NCBI GenBank assembly: GCA_965221295.1
Contig: OZ244879.1
Location: 930,001 to 994,000 of the forward strand
Direction: 5' to 3'
Length of the DNA stretch: 64,000 nt
Source of the DNA: Bin87 sp965221295
GTDB lineage: Bacteria; Chloroflexota; Dehalococcoidia; Lucifugimonadales; UBA3495
In this document: positions 33,868-45,916 of the stretch, piece by piece
Layout of the letters: every line of letters begins with the position of its first letter
Numbering within the stretch: position 1 is the first letter of the stretch
Position numbers and translations under genes: made by a program
The notes under the pieces: model-generated
Database searches by the model: none
What the model saw: only the letters and a program-made list of their open reading frames with translations
What the model was told of the DNA's origin: nothing

Positions 33868-34489
33868 CGGCCTTCGGCCTCGCAATGACAGGTGGGGAGG
33901 GGGCCTCGCAATGGCTCTAGCAACTGTCATTGCGAGGAGCGACAGCGACGCGGCAATCCCGATGCTTGGGCCAACGGCCGCCGGGGTTGGGGGCGGAGTG
34001 CGAAACGCCGTTGGTTGTGATCGTCGAGATTGCCACGGCCTTCGGCCTCGCAATGACAGTTAAAAGTGGGCCCCGCAATGACAGGTGGGGAGGGGGCCTC
34101 GCAATGGCTCTAGCAACTGTCATTGCGAGGAGCGACAGCGACGCGGCAATCCCGATGCTTGGGCCAACGGCCGCCGGGGTTGGGGGCGGAGTGCGAAACG
34201 CCGTTGGTTGTGATCGTCGAGATTGCCACGGCCTTCGGCCTCGCAATGACAGCTGGGGGAGAGGGCCCCGCGATGGCAGTGAGGGGAGCGCCCCTTTTTC
34301 TGTCATTGCGAGGAGCGATCGCGACGCGGCAATCCCGATGCTTGGGCCAACGGCCGCCGGGGTTGAGGGCGGAGTGCGAAACGCCGTTGGTTGTGATCGT
34401 CGAGATTGCCACGGCCTTCGGCCTCGCAATGACAGCTGGGGGAGAGGGCCTCGCGATGACAGCTGGGGGAGAGGGCCTCGCGATGGCAA
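33868..34489. repeat. Cluster of three 136-bp palindromic elements
   Basis: Units at 33924-34059, 34117-34252 and 34300-34435, each beginning CTGTCATTGCGAGGAGCG and ending GGCCTCGCAATGACAG, plus a solitary right end at about 33868-33893. These are longer than the copies at 5.7 or 51.7 kb and have a different right arm (CACGGCCTTCGG instead of CGCGCTGCG). The first two share flanks, implying a tandem duplication of about 193 bp. Two 27-bp right-end copies follow at 34436-34489. Open frames here are spurious. Bases 34490-34672 hold nothing recognisable. Confidence 0.87.
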
Positions 34490-34672
34490 GGGAAAGGGGC
34501 GTTTGGCGGTGGCGGTTCAAGAGGGCGTCTGGCAGTGGTCGGGCGATGATAGATAATGGAGGATGGCCCGGGCGATGGCGAAATGATAATGTCCGGGGCG
34601 GGATGCCGCCCTGGTCGGCTGCCATGGCGAGAACCACCATCGCGAGAATCGAATGCTGTAAGGAGGCAGGAA

Positions 34673-35098
34673 ATGGACCTCATCGACGAAATACTGGACA
34701 ACGTGAAGACGATCGCGGTGGTGGGATTGTCCGACAATCCGGCCCGGGACAGCCACGGTGTATCGGCGTATATGCAATCTCAGGGTTACCGCATCATTCC
34801 GGTAAATCCAGCGCTGAACCAGGTGGAGGTTCTGGGCGAACCGTCGTATGACGACTTGGCGTCGGCGTCTGCGGCGGTCCGGGCGCAGGGGGCGGCTATC
34901 GACCTGGTTGACGTGTTCCGTCGCAGCGAATTCGCCGGCGGCGTTACGGACGATGCCATAGGCATCGGGGCGCGCTACGTTTGGATGCAGGACGGCGTGG
35001 TGGACGAAGCCGCGGCGGAACGCGCCAGAGCCGCTGGTCTTGGCGTGATCATGGATGACTGCATCTTGCGGCAACACAAGCGGCGGCGCGGTGGCTGA
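34673..35098 (+). CDS. CoA-binding domain protein (YccU-like)
   Basis: A 141-residue Rossmann protein: KTIAVVGLSDNPARDSHGV near residue 11 is the nucleotide/CoA-binding loop, followed by YRIIPVNPALNQVEVLGEPSYDDL and VDVFRRSEFAGGVTDDAI, all conserved in the stand-alone CoA-binding family related to succinyl-CoA synthetase alpha. Molecular role unknown. The ATG at 34673 is set by AGGAGG 6 nt upstream; an upstream in-frame extension comes from repeat-flanking DNA. Confidence 0.85.
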   Translation: MDLIDEILDNVKTIAVVGLSDNPARDSHGVSAYMQSQGYRIIPVNPALNQVEVLGEPSYDDLASASAAVRAQGAAIDLVDVFRRSEFAGGVTDDAIGIGARYVWMQDGVVDEAAAERARAAGLGVIMDDCILRQHKRRRGG

Positions 35099-35111
35099 CT
35101 GAGCAGACGCC

Positions 35112-35930
35112 ATGAAATATGAAAACCCGTTCCCGGGAATGAACCCTTATCTGGAACGCCCGGAGCTGTGGCCAGATTTTCAGAAGGGCCTTACGGCGGG
35201 GTTGGCCAATGAATTGGGTCCGAGGCTGCCGGATAACTACCGGATTGCCTTGGAACAGCGCGTGGAGGTTGACGAACCGTTCGCCGCCCAGTCGGACTTG
35301 AACGTGATGATCCCCGACGCTGCGGTGATCAGTGATTCTGGCCGGGAAACGCCGGCGAGAAGCCATGCCGGAGTCGCCGCGGTCGCCGCGCCGCCGGACG
35401 AGGCGGTGGCGGTCAGGGTCCGGATGCCGCGGGAGGCGCGGATCCTGTCGCTGCGGGTGGAAACCGCGCCGAACCGGGAGCTGGTGACCGTCGTCGAGGT
35501 GGTTTCTCCCACCAACAAAAGGCCGGGTGAGGGGCGCCGGCGGTACCTTCGGAAACGGGAGGCGATAGTTGCCGGACTGGTGAACTTGGTGGAAATCGAC
35601 CTGCTGCGCCGCTGGGAAGCGATGCCGCTGGAAACGCCAGGACCAGACAGCGACTACCGCATCCTGGTGTGCCGCGGGGCGGAGAGTCCTGGGGCCCTTT
35701 TGTATCCTTTCACCGCGCGGCAGCGTATCCCCAGGTTCGCGTTGCCGTTGCGGTCGGAGGACGCGGCGCTGGAGCCGGAAGTTGACCTGGGAACGATCAT
35801 CAACAACCTGCACCATACCGCCCGATATAACCAAGAAATTCGGTACGACACGCCGCCGCCGGAGCCAGAGTTTGGCGCCGCAGCGCAGGAGTGGATCAGC
35901 GAGCGCGTGGCGGGATTTGTGACGGTTTGA
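35112..35930 (+). CDS. DUF4058 family protein
   Basis: A 272-residue protein that begins NPFPGMNPYLERPELWPDF, the hallmark of DUF4058, and contains NRELVTVVEVVSPTNKRPGEGRRRYLRKRE, with the E-V-x-S-P-x-N-K pattern resembling a PD-(D/E)xK nuclease core (compare Uma2). Activity is not established. It starts 13 bp after the CoA-binding gene and is probably in the same operon. Confidence 0.8.
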   Translation: MKYENPFPGMNPYLERPELWPDFQKGLTAGLANELGPRLPDNYRIALEQRVEVDEPFAAQSDLNVMIPDAAVISDSGRETPARSHAGVAAVAAPPDEAVAVRVRMPREARILSLRVETAPNRELVTVVEVVSPTNKRPGEGRRRYLRKREAIVAGLVNLVEIDLLRRWEAMPLETPGPDSDYRILVCRGAESPGALLYPFTARQRIPRFALPLRSEDAALEPEVDLGTIINNLHHTARYNQEIRYDTPPPEPEFGAAAQEWISERVAGFVTV

Positions 35931-36370
35931 GGTGGCCCGAACATCAAGGGGGTCATGGGCACGCAGGTCGTATCGGGAGTCGCCCGCCCCAATGGTTGGG
36001 GTACGCGGTTATGCTGTGTTATTGCCAACCGGAAGGCCACTCCGATCTGGATCAGTAGTGTGCCGCGTTGTGCCGCACATCCGTCGCGCCTGGTGAGTCG
36101 GTGGTCGCTGCGGGTGAGCAGTCGTTCTGGTTGACGCCGACGTGTCGGGATCGCCGCGCTGCGCTCGCAATGGTGGATCTGAGGAGGATGGCGGCGTCGG
36201 GATCAGGGTTCAGTGGGGACACATCAGATGGGTGGTCAACGGGATTGCCGCGCTGCGCTCGCATAGATGGATTGGGTAGGCTCTTCATGACAGATCGAGA
36301 GAGGGTCGCAGTTTCCGGAGAGGAGAGTGTATTGCTGTGGCGGGATACAGCGTAATGAAATGTCACGACC
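35931..36370. repeat. Gap with two right-end fragments of the palindromic element
   Basis: Half copies at about 36147-36172 and 36238-36263 keep GAT[TC]GCCGCGCTGCGCTCGCA. No left ends or full units are visible and no gene is recognised. The stretch separates the DUF4058 operon from the promoter of the MFS gene. Confidence 0.6.
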
Positions 36371-36396
36371 GTCAAAATTCGGTAGTATACTTTGAC
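36371..36396 (+). promoter_or_regulatory. -10 box flanked by inverted repeat, upstream of MFS gene
   Basis: TATACT (36386-36391) overlaps an inverted repeat GTCAAA (36371-36376) / TTTGAC (36391-36396). No clear -35. The arrangement suggests an operator covering the promoter. The leader to the ATG at 36493 would be about 95 nt. Confidence 0.35.
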
Positions 36397-36492
36397 GCCC
36401 GCGCCAACGTTTTGGAACTATCCAAATTGGCCCGAATGTTGCCGCTCACGCTCAGGTGCGGCCGGCGAGATTGACCGATACTGCGCCTTCTG

Positions 36493-37809
36493 ATGCGTAC
36501 GCTGCAAACCCGGGCCACGCGATTCGTGCCCTTCTACTACGGATGGGTGATTCTGGGTTTGTCCGGGGTCGCGTCCTATTCGTCGCGGCCGTTGATGTCG
36601 GTGGCGGTGCTGACGGTGTTCGTGGTGCCGATGTCGGAGCAGTTCGGTTGGACGCGGGCGGAGTTTGCGGGAGCAGTGAGCCTTGGCGGAGTCTTCGCGG
36701 CGGTGATTTCCCCGCTGGTGGGGCCGGCGTTGGACCGCTATGGGTCTGGGATAGTGGTGGGCATATCATCTGGCATTGCCGGTCTGTGCGCGGTGGCGCT
36801 GGGCGCGGTGAGCCAGATTTGGATGTTCTACCTGGTGTACGTGCCAGGGCGGACGGTGTTCGCCAGTCCGTTGGAACTGGGGACTTCGGTGGCGGTGAGC
36901 AACTGGTTCGTCCGGCGGCGTCCCTTCGCGCTGGCGCTGAATCACGTATCCCAGGGTTCAGGTTTGGCGGTGATGCCCCTGGTGGGTCAGGCGATCATCG
37001 GAGCGTGGGGCTGGGAAACGGCCTGGCGCGCCCTGGGACTCTGGACGGTGGCGGTGGGAGCGCTGCCCGCCATACTGCTGATGGCGCGTCGTCCGGAAGA
37101 TCTGGGGCTGACGCCGGACGGCGGCGAGGCGACGCGCCGGCCGGAATCGCAATCGGCGTCGGACCGGCGCCCTCAGTCGGCAGCCGACGAGATCAACTTC
37201 ACGCTGCGGCAGGCGATGGGGACGCGGGCGTTCTGGCTGATGATGCTGTTCGCCTTCGCGGGATTCATCGTGCAAGCGGGGGTATCATTGCATCAGGTGC
37301 CGCACTTCGTTGACCAGGGAGCGCCGGCGTCGGTGGCGGTTTGGACGGCCAGCACGTTCGCGATCTCCCAAGTGCCGGCAAGCATCGCCTGGTCGGCGAT
37401 GGCGCAACGGGCGCACGCCAGGTACGTGATGATGGCGGCGGGTCTGGTGGTGTCCACCGGCGCCGTCACCACGGCCTTCGCCACCGGAATAGAGTTGGGA
37501 GTCGTTGGAGCGTTCATCCTGGGATTTGGCGTGGGCGGGCTGCACATCATCAGCCGCCTGGCGTGGGCGGACTATTTTGGCCGGCTGCACATGGGAGCGA
37601 TCAGGGCGTGGGGACTCGCGGCGCAGGTCGGGGGCCAGGCGCTGGGGCCCACCGCGGCCGGGTTGGTGGTGGACACGACGGGCAGCTACCAGGGGGCGTT
37701 TCTGGCCTTTGGGGTCAACCTGGCGGTGGTGTCGCTGTTGACGCTGACGGCGACGCGGCCGGGGAGGGAGGCGGCCGGCGGCGGGCAGCGGATTGAGAGC
37801 GGCGGTTAG
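36493..37809 (+). CDS. MFS transporter, OFA/monocarboxylate-like
   Basis: A 438-residue protein with 12 predicted membrane segments. FYYGWVILGLSG opens the first helix and FGWTRAEFAGAVS the loop before TM2, as in OFA/MCT carriers; a G..LDRYGSG motif-A variant follows. It resembles the carriers at 336 and 2305 but is not their close copy. No obvious Shine-Dalgarno at the ATG. It ends by overlapping the convergent TOPRIM-like gene by 4 bp. Substrate unknown. Confidence 0.85.
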   Translation: MRTLQTRATRFVPFYYGWVILGLSGVASYSSRPLMSVAVLTVFVVPMSEQFGWTRAEFAGAVSLGGVFAAVISPLVGPALDRYGSGIVVGISSGIAGLCAVALGAVSQIWMFYLVYVPGRTVFASPLELGTSVAVSNWFVRRRPFALALNHVSQGSGLAVMPLVGQAIIGAWGWETAWRALGLWTVAVGALPAILLMARRPEDLGLTPDGGEATRRPESQSASDRRPQSAADEINFTLRQAMGTRAFWLMMLFAFAGFIVQAGVSLHQVPHFVDQGAPASVAVWTASTFAISQVPASIAWSAMAQRAHARYVMMAAGLVVSTGAVTTAFATGIELGVVGAFILGFGVGGLHIISRLAWADYFGRLHMGAIRAWGLAAQVGGQALGPTAAGLVVDTTGSYQGAFLAFGVNLAVVSLLTLTATRPGREAAGGGQRIESGG

Positions 37810-38453
37810 GCGAAGAGGCGAGATAGCCAGGCGAGGAAACGCTGGGTCAATTGCCCTTCTACGTTGAGGTCCCCATCACTCACGGCACGACCGATCAGGC
37901 CTGTGCGTCGTCTTGCTGCCGGCCAAGCGTGGACATGGGCTTTGACGATGGCGCTATCGTCGAACTTGCGCGCTTCCGGTGGAATGTTGTCGATATAGGC
38001 TTGCGCTAGCGGCCACACCGGGTCGCTGGACGGGATCATTTGGGCAGCGAAATCTTCCAATTCGCCGACTGATTCGTTGTCGGGCATGATCCAGATTCCG
38101 ATGCGGGGGCTTTGGGCAACCGGGTCTTCTGGAATTATGGTGCCGTCAGGCGATGGTGAAGGGGGCAGGCCGATGTCTGCGTTTGCGCGAGAAATACGCG
38201 TGATGATCTGCCGCCAACGTTCGGTGGCGTCAGCGTCGGCATCGGCGAGGAACCCCACATTTTTGTAGTCGTTTTGATTTACGAATCCACGCACCGAGGC
38301 CAGCAGCCGGTCAACGCCCTGGGCGTCGTGGAACTCAAAATCCAACGCGCCTGCCGAGCCGTCGCCACGGGCTAAGTGCCTTACCAAGTGGAGATCGTTT
38401 TGACCTTCGACTACGAGGAGACCGGAGGCTAATGCCGGGCGGGGGGTTGACAC
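37806..38453 (-). CDS. TOPRIM-like (DUF3226-type) nuclease candidate paired with AAA ATPase
   Basis: About 215 residues from a GTG at 38453 (GAGGTG upstream; a TTG at 38471 is also in frame). TOPRIM-like residues: Glu16 in LLVVEGQND, an Asp cluster in FLADADADA (D71, D73, D75), and IMPDNESVGELED near 123-133. This is the layout of the DUF3226/OLD-type nuclease domain. It begins 4 bp after the stop of an AAA15-type ATPase gene. Such pairs form antiphage systems (OLD, PARIS, AbiL-like); the exact class is unresolved. Confidence 0.7.
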   Translation of the reverse strand: MSTPRPALASGLLVVEGQNDLHLVRHLARGDGSAGALDFEFHDAQGVDRLLASVRGFVNQNDYKNVGFLADADADATERWRQIITRISRANADIGLPPSPSPDGTIIPEDPVAQSPRIGIWIMPDNESVGELEDFAAQMIPSSDPVWPLAQAYIDNIPPEARKFDDSAIVKAHVHAWPAARRRTGLIGRAVSDGDLNVEGQLTQRFLAWLSRLFA

Positions 38454-38457
38454 AGGT

Positions 38458-39573
38458 TTACCGCACCTCAATACCGTGTTCGGCGGCTATCACTAGCTCG
38501 TCTTCGGGGTATGGAACTGCGCGCAGCCGGGGGCCATTCCGTTGGATGCGGTAGTAAACCCCCTCCACGTGTTCCAACTCTTTGGCCGCTTGACCAAAGC
38601 TGTAAGCGCATTCCCCGCTGTGGGTGGTGGCGAGTACTTGCACGTTGTTGCGCTGGGCGGCTTGCAGCGCCATCTTCCAGAACTGGTACTGGATGGAGTA
38701 GTGCAGGCCGTTCTCAACCTCGTCAATGAAGAGGAATCCGTTGCCGCTTTTGGCCAGGGCCAGGGCCACGACGAAGCAGCGCATGGCGCCGTCGCCGAGG
38801 GAACGGACTGGAACGGGGTAGTCGAGGCCTTTGACTCGCGCCATGAGCCGTCGCTTGTGGGTTTGCCCACGTGCCGCCGGCGGATCAAGAGCCGCCACCT
38901 GTTCCGTATCTACGCCGGTCACGATGTTGAGCGCTTCAATCGCCCGGTCGCCAACGGGGGTAAGCGCGACGTCATTCCAAAACCCTATAGCAGTTTCGTC
39001 AGTCGGGACATTTGGCCCCAAGGTGTTGTTGGGGATGGTGAACCGGATTGGCGGAAAGCTGGCAGGATCAGCTAGGTGGTGTTCCGAGTTTCCAAACTTC
39101 ACGACAAGGTTTGGCGGCCCGAGCGTAAAATCGTCGATATTGAACGTTACAGGTTGATCGGCGGATAACCTGACCTCAGGAGCCCACCCGATGCGCAGCA
39201 GTTCTTCGTTGTCCATCGACCCTATTGAAATTTCAATGCTTGGTGAGTTGCGACGATCTGTGAATAGTGAATACCAGTCCGGTTTAGTGGCGCCGGTGTC
39301 GCCTGACTCCTTGAGGTACATGCGGTCTTCTTCTCGCCCCGTCCCGACGAAAATATCGCCCCGTTCGTGCAACACGGCCTCGAGCGCGGACATTTGGCCT
39401 CGTTCAGCGTAGATTTTCACCGCGTCCAGGACGGTGGATTTGCCTACGCCGTTTTTGCCGGCAAGCAGCGTGACTCGGCCCAGGCGCGGGATGGTCAGCT
39501 CGTCGATCCCCCGGAAGTTCTTGATCACCAGGCTGGGCAGGTGGAGGTTCTGGTCGGGCGCTGGGTCTGACAT
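38458..39573 (-). CDS. AAA15/AAA21-type ATPase of probable defence module
   Basis: About 371 residues from the ATG at 39573 (AGGTG 7 nt upstream; a GTG at 39582 is less likely). Walker A GKNGVGKST at 39-47, an ABC-type signature region (VRSLGDGAMRCFV), Walker B GFLFIDEVENGLHY and an H-loop LATTHSGEC, as in SMC/OLD-family ATPases. The insert between the Walker motifs is about 220 residues. It sits between uvrA (21 bp upstream) and the TOPRIM-like gene, all co-directional. It should act as the sensor/ATPase for the nuclease partner. Confidence 0.82.
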   Translation of the reverse strand: MSDPAPDQNLHLPSLVIKNFRGIDELTIPRLGRVTLLAGKNGVGKSTVLDAVKIYAERGQMSALEAVLHERGDIFVGTGREEDRMYLKESGDTGATKPDWYSLFTDRRNSPSIEISIGSMDNEELLRIGWAPEVRLSADQPVTFNIDDFTLGPPNLVVKFGNSEHHLADPASFPPIRFTIPNNTLGPNVPTDETAIGFWNDVALTPVGDRAIEALNIVTGVDTEQVAALDPPAARGQTHKRRLMARVKGLDYPVPVRSLGDGAMRCFVVALALAKSGNGFLFIDEVENGLHYSIQYQFWKMALQAAQRNNVQVLATTHSGECAYSFGQAAKELEHVEGVYYRIQRNGPRLRAVPYPEDELVIAAEHGIEVR

Positions 39574-39594
39574 GGTTTTCACCTGGTGGGTTGG

Positions 39595-42687
<3,093 letters not shown>

Positions 42688-42708
42688 GGAGGGCCCTCCG
42701 TGATGTCC

Positions 42709-43128
42709 TTACCGACGCATAAAGCGAAACGATTTGGTCCTGACAAATACGCTGATCACAAACGCTCCTAGACCGGCTATCGACCCGTTTCCCAAGACTA
42801 GCCAAAAGGTACGCAAATCATCAGAAAATGGTGCGTTTGGGTTGACCCCCGTTGCTCCGCAGAGAGCTAAGTAGGCTGCCATTAGGCCCAATATACCGGC
42901 ACCAAAACCCCAGCCCATGCCGGTCCATGTCGGGGAGGATCTTACCGTCAATAGAACTGAAAGCGCCGCCAAAAAAACTGCCATTACCACAGCGAAGCAC
43001 GCGGCAGATTGCCCGGCCTCTCCTTTGTTCGCATTGGAAAGTGCCGCAATAAAGGCCATAACTGCCAAAAAAACGAAAATGGATGAGATGCCATCGAAAA
43101 CGGCGTGAATAAACATTGACTTGGACAT
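42709..43128 (-). CDS. Small polytopic membrane protein, unknown function
   Basis: A 139-residue protein with four hydrophobic helices (about residues 8-30, 42-62, 70-92 and 110-128) and a basic C-terminus (RTKSFRFMRR). No family recognised. AAGGAG sits about 7 nt before the ATG. It ends 21 bp before uvrA on the same strand and may be the first gene of that operon. Confidence 0.6.
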   Translation of the reverse strand: MSKSMFIHAVFDGISSIFVFLAVMAFIAALSNANKGEAGQSAACFAVVMAVFLAALSVLLTVRSSPTWTGMGWGFGAGILGLMAAYLALCGATGVNPNAPFSDDLRTFWLVLGNGSIAGLGAFVISVFVRTKSFRFMRR

Positions 43129-43176
43129 TGCTAAACTCCTTAAGATCTCGCGACTTACGCACTAACTTTTGACCTC

Positions 43177-43185
43177 ATTGTACCA
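43177..43185 (-). promoter_or_regulatory. Extended -10 promoter upstream of membrane protein / uvrA operon
   Basis: On the minus strand TGG-TACAAT: hexamer at 43177-43182, TG at 43184-43185, preceded by a T-run. The leader to the ATG at 43128 is about 42 nt. Confidence 0.45.
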
Positions 43186-43244
43186 AAAAATCGTCGGCGG
43201 TGACACCACTCTCGAGATATAAGAGGTATCCGCGAAGAGGGTTC

Positions 43245-43667
43245 TCATTCCTGATCGCGTTTGGGGACGCCGTAGAGATAATGGTCAAGGTTTTCGATGA
43301 AATCAGGAGGAACTCGGTCTTGCTCCTCTTGAGGAATTTGCTTGCTGGCTTCAATCCAATATTCCCAGAAAGGACGCTGACCCTGTGCGCCAGGTAGAAT
43401 CACTCGCTCGGTTTTGGGCAGGTCGATGTGGGTGATGCGCTTGAGGCGACCGTCGGCGTAGTCGCCAACGCCCACGAATTTTATGGGGTACTGACCGGAA
43501 TCGTGCATGCTTTGCAGGTGGGGCCACTGCCTCGACGTGAAGTCGGCGTGAATCGTTGAGCCGTCAGGTAGTCGCAACTTGTAGACGCCGCTGTAATCGA
43601 GGTTCAGTTCCATGGACTGGACCTCGGCGACTATTTCCACGGGGTGATGTCCGGTCTTTTCCGACAT
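43245..43667 (-). CDS. Hypothetical protein, predicted small beta-barrel plus helical tail
   Basis: A 140-residue soluble protein I do not recognise. The first 90 residues look beta-rich (YSGVYKLRLPDGSTIHADF, PIKFVGVGDYADGRLKRI), suggesting an SH3-like barrel. The C-terminal helix ends DFIENLDHYLYG, a phrase I associate with small uncharacterised proteins but cannot place. It may be co-transcribed after the biotin carboxylase genes only weakly (27-bp gap on the same strand). No function assigned. Confidence 0.55.
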   Translation of the reverse strand: MSEKTGHHPVEIVAEVQSMELNLDYSGVYKLRLPDGSTIHADFTSRQWPHLQSMHDSGQYPIKFVGVGDYADGRLKRITHIDLPKTERVILPGAQGQRPFWEYWIEASKQIPQEEQDRVPPDFIENLDHYLYGVPKRDQE

Positions 43668-43694
43668 GGCGGGCCGTCCTGTGGCGGTGATTGG

Positions 43695-44129
43695 CTACTC
43701 CAATTCTACCAGCGGATCGTTGGCGTTAACGGAATCCAGGGGTTGGACGAAAACGGTCTTGACCACGCCGTCGCGGTGGGCGAGGATGCTCTGCTCCATC
43801 TTCATCGCCTCTACCACACACACCTCGTCGCCAGCGGATACAGCGTCGCCGGGGCGCACGAGGATGGACATGACCCGGCCCGGCATGGGCGAGCGCAGGA
43901 TGTCGTCGTCGACCGGAACGGCGGCCCCGGACGGCGCGGCTAGAGGCGCATCGGGCACGGACAAACCGCCGGCAGGCCGTCCCCGGCGTAGGGGCGTGGG
44001 GCCGGCGTCGCCCTCGACTTCCACCTCGAAGGTTTCGCCGTCAACGGTTACCTGAACTGGCGATTGGGACAGGTCGCCGACTTGAACGGTGTACCACTCC
44101 GCTCCGATGCGTACTCTGATGGTGGTCAA
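43695..44129 (-). CDS. Biotin carboxyl carrier protein (acyl-CoA carboxylase)
   Basis: A 144-residue protein. The last 75 residues form a biotinyl domain with the biotin-attachment sequence VVEAMKMEQS; the N-terminal 50 residues form a small beta domain, and an Ala/Pro linker joins them. It would carry carboxybiotin between the biotin carboxylase encoded upstream and a carboxyltransferase that is not in this window. The start is a TTG one base after the accC stop, so the two are tightly coupled. Confidence 0.88.
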   Translation of the reverse strand: MTTIRVRIGAEWYTVQVGDLSQSPVQVTVDGETFEVEVEGDAGPTPLRRGRPAGGLSVPDAPLAAPSGAAVPVDDDILRSPMPGRVMSILVRPGDAVSAGDEVCVVEAMKMEQSILAHRDGVVKTVFVQPLDSVNANDPLVELE

Positions 44130-44130
44130 T

Positions 44131-45708
44131 TTACCCGGACACGCTCCCCAGCCTAGAGCGGAACAGATCGCGGCGTCCCTGCATACGCCAGCGCGAGGCG
44201 GACTCGCGGCCGCGGGCTCCGGCCTGTTGGCTCGCCTGCTGAGCGGCGGCGACGCCGATGGCGGCGGCCAGCGCTCGCGGGTTTGGGCAGTCGGTTCGTT
44301 CGGAAGCCGGCTGTTGGCTGTTGTTAGGATCCTGGCGCAGGTTCGTGGCTTTGCTCTTGGCTTGTAATCGTCGCTCCATGATAGCCTTCAGGCTGCCGGT
44401 ATGGTAGGCGCCCGACGTGAAGTCTGGGCTGGCCAGCACGTCGCGCAACAGCGGTATGTTGGTCGTTACGCCGGCCACGTGGAAATCGTCCAGCGCCTGG
44501 TCAAGCCTGGCGATGGCGGCGGCACGGTCAGCGCCCCAGGCCATTACCTTGGCCAGCAACGGTTCGTAGTGTAGCGAAACCTCGTAGCCGACGCAAAGCG
44601 CGGAATCGACGCGTACGTTGTCGCCCTGGGGAAACCGCAATTCGCTGACCACGCCGACGTTGGGCAGGTTGGTGTCGGGATCTTCCGGGTACACCCTGGC
44701 TTCAATCGCGTGGCCGTTGGCCTTCAGGTCGGATTGGCGGATGGGGAATGGGACGCCGGCCGCGGATTGCAGTTGCAGTTCCACAATGTCCTGGCCGGTG
44801 AGCAGTTCCGTCACGCCGTGCTCCACCTGGAGGCGGGGATTCATCTCCAGGAAAAAGAAGTGACCGTCGCGGGTGACGAGGAATTCCACGGTGCCGGCGT
44901 TGGTGTAGCCAATCTCGCGGCCAAGCTGACGGGAAAGGCGGCCGATCTGTTCGCGGACTTCGGCAGGGAGTTTGACGGTAGCTGGCGTCTCTTCAATGAG
45001 CTTTTGGTTGCGGCGCTGGATGGAACAATCGCGCTCGAACAGATGCAGCACGTTGCCGTACTGGTCGGCGATGAGCTGAACCTCGATATGGGAGGCGCCT
45101 TCCAGGTAGCGCTCGTAGAATAGGCTGGAATCTGCGAATGCGGCCTGGGCGACCTTGCGGGCGCGCGCGACGATGGGTTCTAGCTCCGACATGTTGTTGA
45201 CGACGTAGATGCCGATGCCGCCGCCGCCGGCCGTGGCTTTGACCATCAGGGGAAAGCCCAGCTCCCAGGCCTTGCTGATTGCGTCTTCGTCGCTAACCGG
45301 TTCTTCGGCGCCCGGCATGACCGGAAGTCCGGATTTCCGGGCGACGCGGCGAGCGGAGAGTTTGTCCCCCATCTGATTGATCACCTCTTCGCCAGGGCCG
45401 ATGAACACGATGCCTTCGGTCTTGCAGCGGTTAACCAGACGGCTGTTTTCGGAAAGAAACCCATAGCCGGGGTGGATGGCCTGGGCGCCGGTGGCCCGGC
45501 AGGCGTCGATCACCGCGTCGATGTTGAGGTAGGACTCGGTGGCGGGAGCCGGGCCGATGCAAACGGCTTGGTCGGCCATGCGGGTGTGCATGGCGCCGGC
45601 GTCGGCCTCGGAATAGACCGCCACGGTGGAAACGCCCAGGCGGCGGCAGGTGCGAATGACGCGGGCGGCGATTTCGCCCCGGTTGGCGATTAGGACTTTG
45701 TTGAACAT
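44131..45708 (-). CDS. accC: Biotin carboxylase subunit of acyl-CoA carboxylase
   Basis: A 525-residue ATP-grasp enzyme that carboxylates biotin. VLIANRGEIAARVIRTCR opens the protein, IHPGYGFLSEN near residue 82, the glycine loop TAGGGGIGIYVV (Ile where many enzymes have Lys/Arg), EMNPRLQVEHGVTE with catalytic Glu/Arg, and a C-terminal biotin-carboxylase domain. About 70 residues beyond the usual 450 form a polar tail. GGAAGTG precedes the ATG. Paired with the carrier protein; likely substrate acetyl- or propionyl-CoA, not resolved. Confidence 0.9.
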   Translation of the reverse strand: MFNKVLIANRGEIAARVIRTCRRLGVSTVAVYSEADAGAMHTRMADQAVCIGPAPATESYLNIDAVIDACRATGAQAIHPGYGFLSENSRLVNRCKTEGIVFIGPGEEVINQMGDKLSARRVARKSGLPVMPGAEEPVSDEDAISKAWELGFPLMVKATAGGGGIGIYVVNNMSELEPIVARARKVAQAAFADSSLFYERYLEGASHIEVQLIADQYGNVLHLFERDCSIQRRNQKLIEETPATVKLPAEVREQIGRLSRQLGREIGYTNAGTVEFLVTRDGHFFFLEMNPRLQVEHGVTELLTGQDIVELQLQSAAGVPFPIRQSDLKANGHAIEARVYPEDPDTNLPNVGVVSELRFPQGDNVRVDSALCVGYEVSLHYEPLLAKVMAWGADRAAAIARLDQALDDFHVAGVTTNIPLLRDVLASPDFTSGAYHTGSLKAIMERRLQAKSKATNLRQDPNNSQQPASERTDCPNPRALAAAIGVAAAQQASQQAGARGRESASRWRMQGRRDLFRSRLGSVSG

Positions 45709-45916
45709 GGGTACACTTCCGACTCAAAAACCTGCTGAACCTTGATTGCTCTGGACACGAGGTCGTTGCGGACGCTTGGTCGCAATGGGTGGGTGGCATT
45801 GGCCCTCCATGACGTGAGGGGCGGCCTCACAGTCCCGCATTACGGATTGGGGGCTACTACCATGCAAAGGTTTTACGCCTTTGCGGGCCGCGGGTTCAAC
45901 AGAATGTCAGGCGGAT

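Noticed and set aside
33930..34640. Long open frames of 170-240 codons in both directions
   Set aside because: They lie wholly in repeat DNA with stretched repeated phrases; no real gene.
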